Below, one piece after another: positions 62,057 through 64,000 of a DNA stretch of 64,000 nt. Where the stretch lies: contig NZ_JACCCG010000001.1 of assembly GCF_013410955.1 (NCBI RefSeq), positions 541,605-605,604 of the forward strand, given 5' to 3'. The notes under the pieces are model-generated. The model did not search any database. It was not told the origin of the DNA and saw only the letters and a list, made by a program, of their open reading frames with translations. This DNA comes from Microbacterium sp. AK009 (GTDB lineage: Bacteria; Actinomycetota; Actinomycetes; Actinomycetales; Microbacteriaceae). Within the stretch, counting starts at the first letter, position 1. Each line of letters starts with the position of its first letter. The position numbers were made by a program, and so were the translations under genes.

Positions 62057-62068
62057 CCCGCCGGCGGA

Positions 62069-63532
62069 CTACTCAGCCGGCGAGTGCCGCTCCAGGAAGG
62101 CGTACACCTCGGTGTCGTCGACGCCCGGGAAGGCGCCGCGGGGGAGCGGGGAGAACATGTGCTGGTGCACGCGCGCGCTCGGCCAGGCCTTGCCGCTCCA
62201 GCGCGAGGCGACGTCGGCGGGGGGACGGCGGCAGCACGACTCGTCAGGACAGGTGGATGTCGCCCGGGTGGCCGTCTCACGGCCGCGGAACCACTTGGCG
62301 TCGTCGAAGGGCACGCCGACGGTGATCGAGAACTCCCCGTCCCCCGTCACGCCCGTCTGCGTCGAACACCAGAATGTGCCCGCGGGGGTGTCGGTGTACT
62401 GGTAATGCTCGGTGGTGCGGTTCTGCTCTTCGAATGCCGAGCGCGCCGACCATTGCCGACAGACGATCTGCCCCTCGACCGAGCCTGTGACATCCATCGG
62501 CACCGGGAGGTCGTCGTTCTCGTACACCCGGGAGATCCCGCCGTTGCCGTCCACGCGCAGGAAGTGCAGTCGGATGCCGAGGTGGTGGGTGAGCAGGTTC
62601 GTCAGTCGCATCGCGGCGGCCTCGTGGGTCACCCCGAACGCGTCGCGGAAGTCCTCGACAGCGAGATTCCGGTCCTTCTTCGCCTGCTGGAGGAAGGACA
62701 CCGCGGCGGTCTCGGGCATGAGGCAGCACGCCGCGTAGTAGTTGATCTCCAGACGCTGCTGCAGGAAGTCGGCGTAGTCGGTGGGCCGCTTGTGCCCCAG
62801 CAGTCGGTGGGCCATGGCCTGCAGTGCCATGGAGCGCAGGCCGTGTCCGCCGGGGATCGAGGCGGGCGGGAGGTAGATGCGGCCGTGCTCGAGGTCGGTG
62901 ACCGAGCGCGCCGAGTGCGGGAGATCGTTGACGTAGATGAGCTCGAAGCCGAGCTGCTCGGCCATGATGCTCACGGTGCGGTGGGTGAGCGCCCCGGAGA
63001 CGTGGCCGGCGGCTTTGAGCTGCTTCTCGGCGAGGCGTTCGATGTCGGGGAGGTAGTTGTCGACGTCGCGCATCCGCACTCGAAGCTCCGTGTTCGCCCG
63101 ACGCGCTTCCTCCGGTGTCGCGATCGCCTCGCGCTCGCGCCGCTGCAGCTCGCGATGCAGGGCCAGGATCGATTCGAGCGCCTCATCGGTCATGGACTTC
63201 GTGACCTTGATGGGCGCGACCCCGAGTTGGCGGAACACGGGACTGGCCTGCGCCTGCGCGAGCTCGATCTCCAGCGCCGCGCGCCGGTTGGGCGGCTCAG
63301 CGGAGAGGAGGTCGGTGACCTCGACGCCGGTGGCCCCGGCGATCGCCTGCAGCAGCGACAGCTTGGGCTCCCGCTTGCCGTTCTCGATCAGGCTCAGCTG
63401 GCTGCCGGCGACGCCGACCTGCTCTCCGAGCTCGTCGAGGGTGAAACCGCGAGCGAGCCGGTGGTGTCGGATCTGGTGGCCCAGCGTCGTGAGGTGCAGC
63501 GGTGCGGTCGAGCTCGCGGTGGGAAGCGCCAT
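62069..63532 (-). CDS. ramB: RamB/ScfR-family regulator of acetate and short-chain acyl metabolism
   Basis: 487-residue XRE-family regulator: helix-turn-helix LGHQIRHHRLARGFTLDELGEQVGVAGSQLSLIENGKREP (residues 17-56), central ImmA/IrrE-like M78 region (about 190-330) in which the metallopeptidase HExxH is replaced by QAMAH, and a C-terminal ScfR domain with Cys clusters (QIVCRQWSARSAF, TCPDESCCRRPP). RamB controls glyoxylate-shunt and related genes in Corynebacterium; here the divergent neighbour is pckG. TATCCT 6 nt before ATG 63532 indicates a leaderless message. Confidence 0.88.
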   Translation of the reverse strand: MALPTASSTAPLHLTTLGHQIRHHRLARGFTLDELGEQVGVAGSQLSLIENGKREPKLSLLQAIAGATGVEVTDLLSAEPPNRRAALEIELAQAQASPVFRQLGVAPIKVTKSMTDEALESILALHRELQRREREAIATPEEARRANTELRVRMRDVDNYLPDIERLAEKQLKAAGHVSGALTHRTVSIMAEQLGFELIYVNDLPHSARSVTDLEHGRIYLPPASIPGGHGLRSMALQAMAHRLLGHKRPTDYADFLQQRLEINYYAACCLMPETAAVSFLQQAKKDRNLAVEDFRDAFGVTHEAAAMRLTNLLTHHLGIRLHFLRVDGNGGISRVYENDDLPVPMDVTGSVEGQIVCRQWSARSAFEEQNRTTEHYQYTDTPAGTFWCSTQTGVTGDGEFSITVGVPFDDAKWFRGRETATRATSTCPDESCCRRPPADVASRWSGKAWPSARVHQHMFSPLPRGAFPGVDDTEVYAFLERHSPAE

Positions 63533-63538
63533 GATTTG

Positions 63539-63544
63539 AGGATA
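63539..63544 (-). promoter_or_regulatory. -10 hexamer of a leaderless ramB promoter
   Basis: TATCCT on the minus strand ends 6 nt before ATG 63532. Confidence 0.5.
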
Positions 63545-63568
63545 GCGAAAGAATTACGGTTCTTGCGC
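63545..63568. promoter_or_regulatory. Inverted repeat between ramB and pckG
   Basis: GCGAAAGAA-TTACGG-TTCTTGCGC, 9-bp arms with one mismatch, directly beside the ramB -10. A candidate site for RamB itself (autoregulation and pckG control). Confidence 0.5.
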
Positions 63569-63647
63569 GCTCGTTTCCCTTAAACGCGCCGCTCGAGGCC
63601 GCAATAGTGGAGGAATACCAGGTTCATGCTCAGCTGAGGGAGCTTCC

Positions 63648-64000
63648 ATGGCTATCGCCGACATCTTCTCGCGCACCACGTCTGCCCCGATCGACGCCGG
63701 AGACTCCCGTGCGTACGGCGCCCGCCCCACGATCGTCGGCGACGGGATGGCGGAGCTGGAGGCCTGGGTCGAGGAGATCGCCACGCTCACTCAGCCCGAC
63801 CGCATCCACTGGGTCGACGGGTCGCGCGGTGAGAACGATGCGCTGCTTCGCCAGATGGTCGACGAGGGGAAGCTGATCAAGCTCAACCCCGAGTGGCGTC
63901 CGGGTTCGTACCTTGCCCGCTCGCACCCGAGCGATGTCGCGCGCACCGAGGCGCGTACTTTCATCGCGTCCGAGCTCGAAGAAGACGCCGGCCCCACGAA
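63648..64000 (+). CDS. pckG: Phosphoenolpyruvate carboxykinase (GTP), 3' end outside window
   Basis: N-terminal 117 residues of GTP-dependent PEPCK (full length about 600): TLTQPDRIHWVDGSRGENDALLRQMVDEGKLIKLN and YLARSHPSDVARTEARTFIAS are highly characteristic. ATG 63648 with GAGGGAG upstream. The enzyme interconverts oxaloacetate and PEP for gluconeogenesis on acetate or organic acids, which fits the divergent ramB. The frame stays open to the window edge. Confidence 0.93.
   Translation, partial: MAIADIFSRTTSAPIDAGDSRAYGARPTIVGDGMAELEAWVEEIATLTQPDRIHWVDGSRGENDALLRQMVDEGKLIKLNPEWRPGSYLARSHPSDVARTEARTFIASELEEDAGPT

Overview
This 64 kb window is high-GC, actinobacterial chromosomal DNA. The gene set points to Microbacteriaceae, most likely Microbacterium or a close relative: a monomeric NADP isocitrate dehydrogenase, a RamB/ScfR-type regulator next to a GTP-dependent PEP carboxykinase, MalK-less CUT1 sugar importers, a DUF6350 protein next to purN, and strong use of the word GGATGCC/GGCATCC in both strands. 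The genus is inferred from gene content and style, not proven. I see no tRNA, rRNA, insertion sequence, prophage, CRISPR array or defence island.

Layout. 1-10.3 kb: an F420-type oxidoreductase, a lipoprotein polysaccharide deacetylase, a purine permease (minus strand), then DUF6350-purN-purH, a GNAT acetyltransferase and a flavin disulfide-type oxidoreductase. 10.4-18 kb: a LacI-controlled operon of solute-binding protein, two permeases, a GH130 phosphorylase-like enzyme and a large secreted protein of unrecognised family, closed by strong hairpins. 18-20.3 kb: Ada-AlkA fusion plus Ogt (alkylation repair). 20.3-24.2 kb: a promoter, an 18-codon leader peptide and a heterodimeric ABC exporter. 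24.4-30.4 kb: acetyltransferase, icd, CE7 esterase, L,D-transpeptidase, lipoprotein. 30.5-36.7 kb: ROK regulator, ABC importer, ROK kinase and nagB, an amino-sugar operon. 36.7-38.9 kb: NUDIX, FAD-linked oxidase and YrdB-like protein in one coupled operon. 38.9-47.6 kb: a second LacI regulon (GH2, ABC importer, GH43 lipoprotein) and a GH20 hexosaminidase. 47.6-50.7 kb: ZTP riboswitch, glyA, folD and two small genes. 50.7-53.2 kb: a polar amino acid ABC importer. 53.3-53.95 kb: a non-coding four-copy repeat array. 54-62 kb: membrane protein, transglutaminase, enoyl-CoA hydratase, IclR regulator diverging from a MobA-like hydroxybenzoate monooxygenase, a succinate-semialdehyde dehydrogenase and an AlkZ-like protein. 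62-64 kb: ramB diverging from pckG, which runs off the end.

How it fits together. Three carbohydrate uptake operons, each with its own regulator and operators, feed phosphorylase, GH2, GH43, GH20, ROK kinase and NagB. None carries an ABC ATPase, so a shared MsiK-type ATPase elsewhere is implied. The purN, purH, glyA and folD genes all belong to one-carbon/purine metabolism, and the ZTP riboswitch before glyA links the two.

The most unusual signals are not genes. At least four intergenic regions (10.35, 24.26, 49.19 and 56.29 kb) carry palindromes of the same geometry: four copies of a short motif, in the order forward-19 nt-forward, reverse-19 nt-reverse, spanning about 65 bp around a common centre. 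Three different motif sequences are used. A looser relative sits at 17.9 kb. A 111-bp nested palindrome lies at 60.87 kb, and about 100-bp units are repeated four times at 53.4-53.9 kb. Many transcription units also look leaderless, with a TANNNT hexamer 6-7 nt before the start codon.
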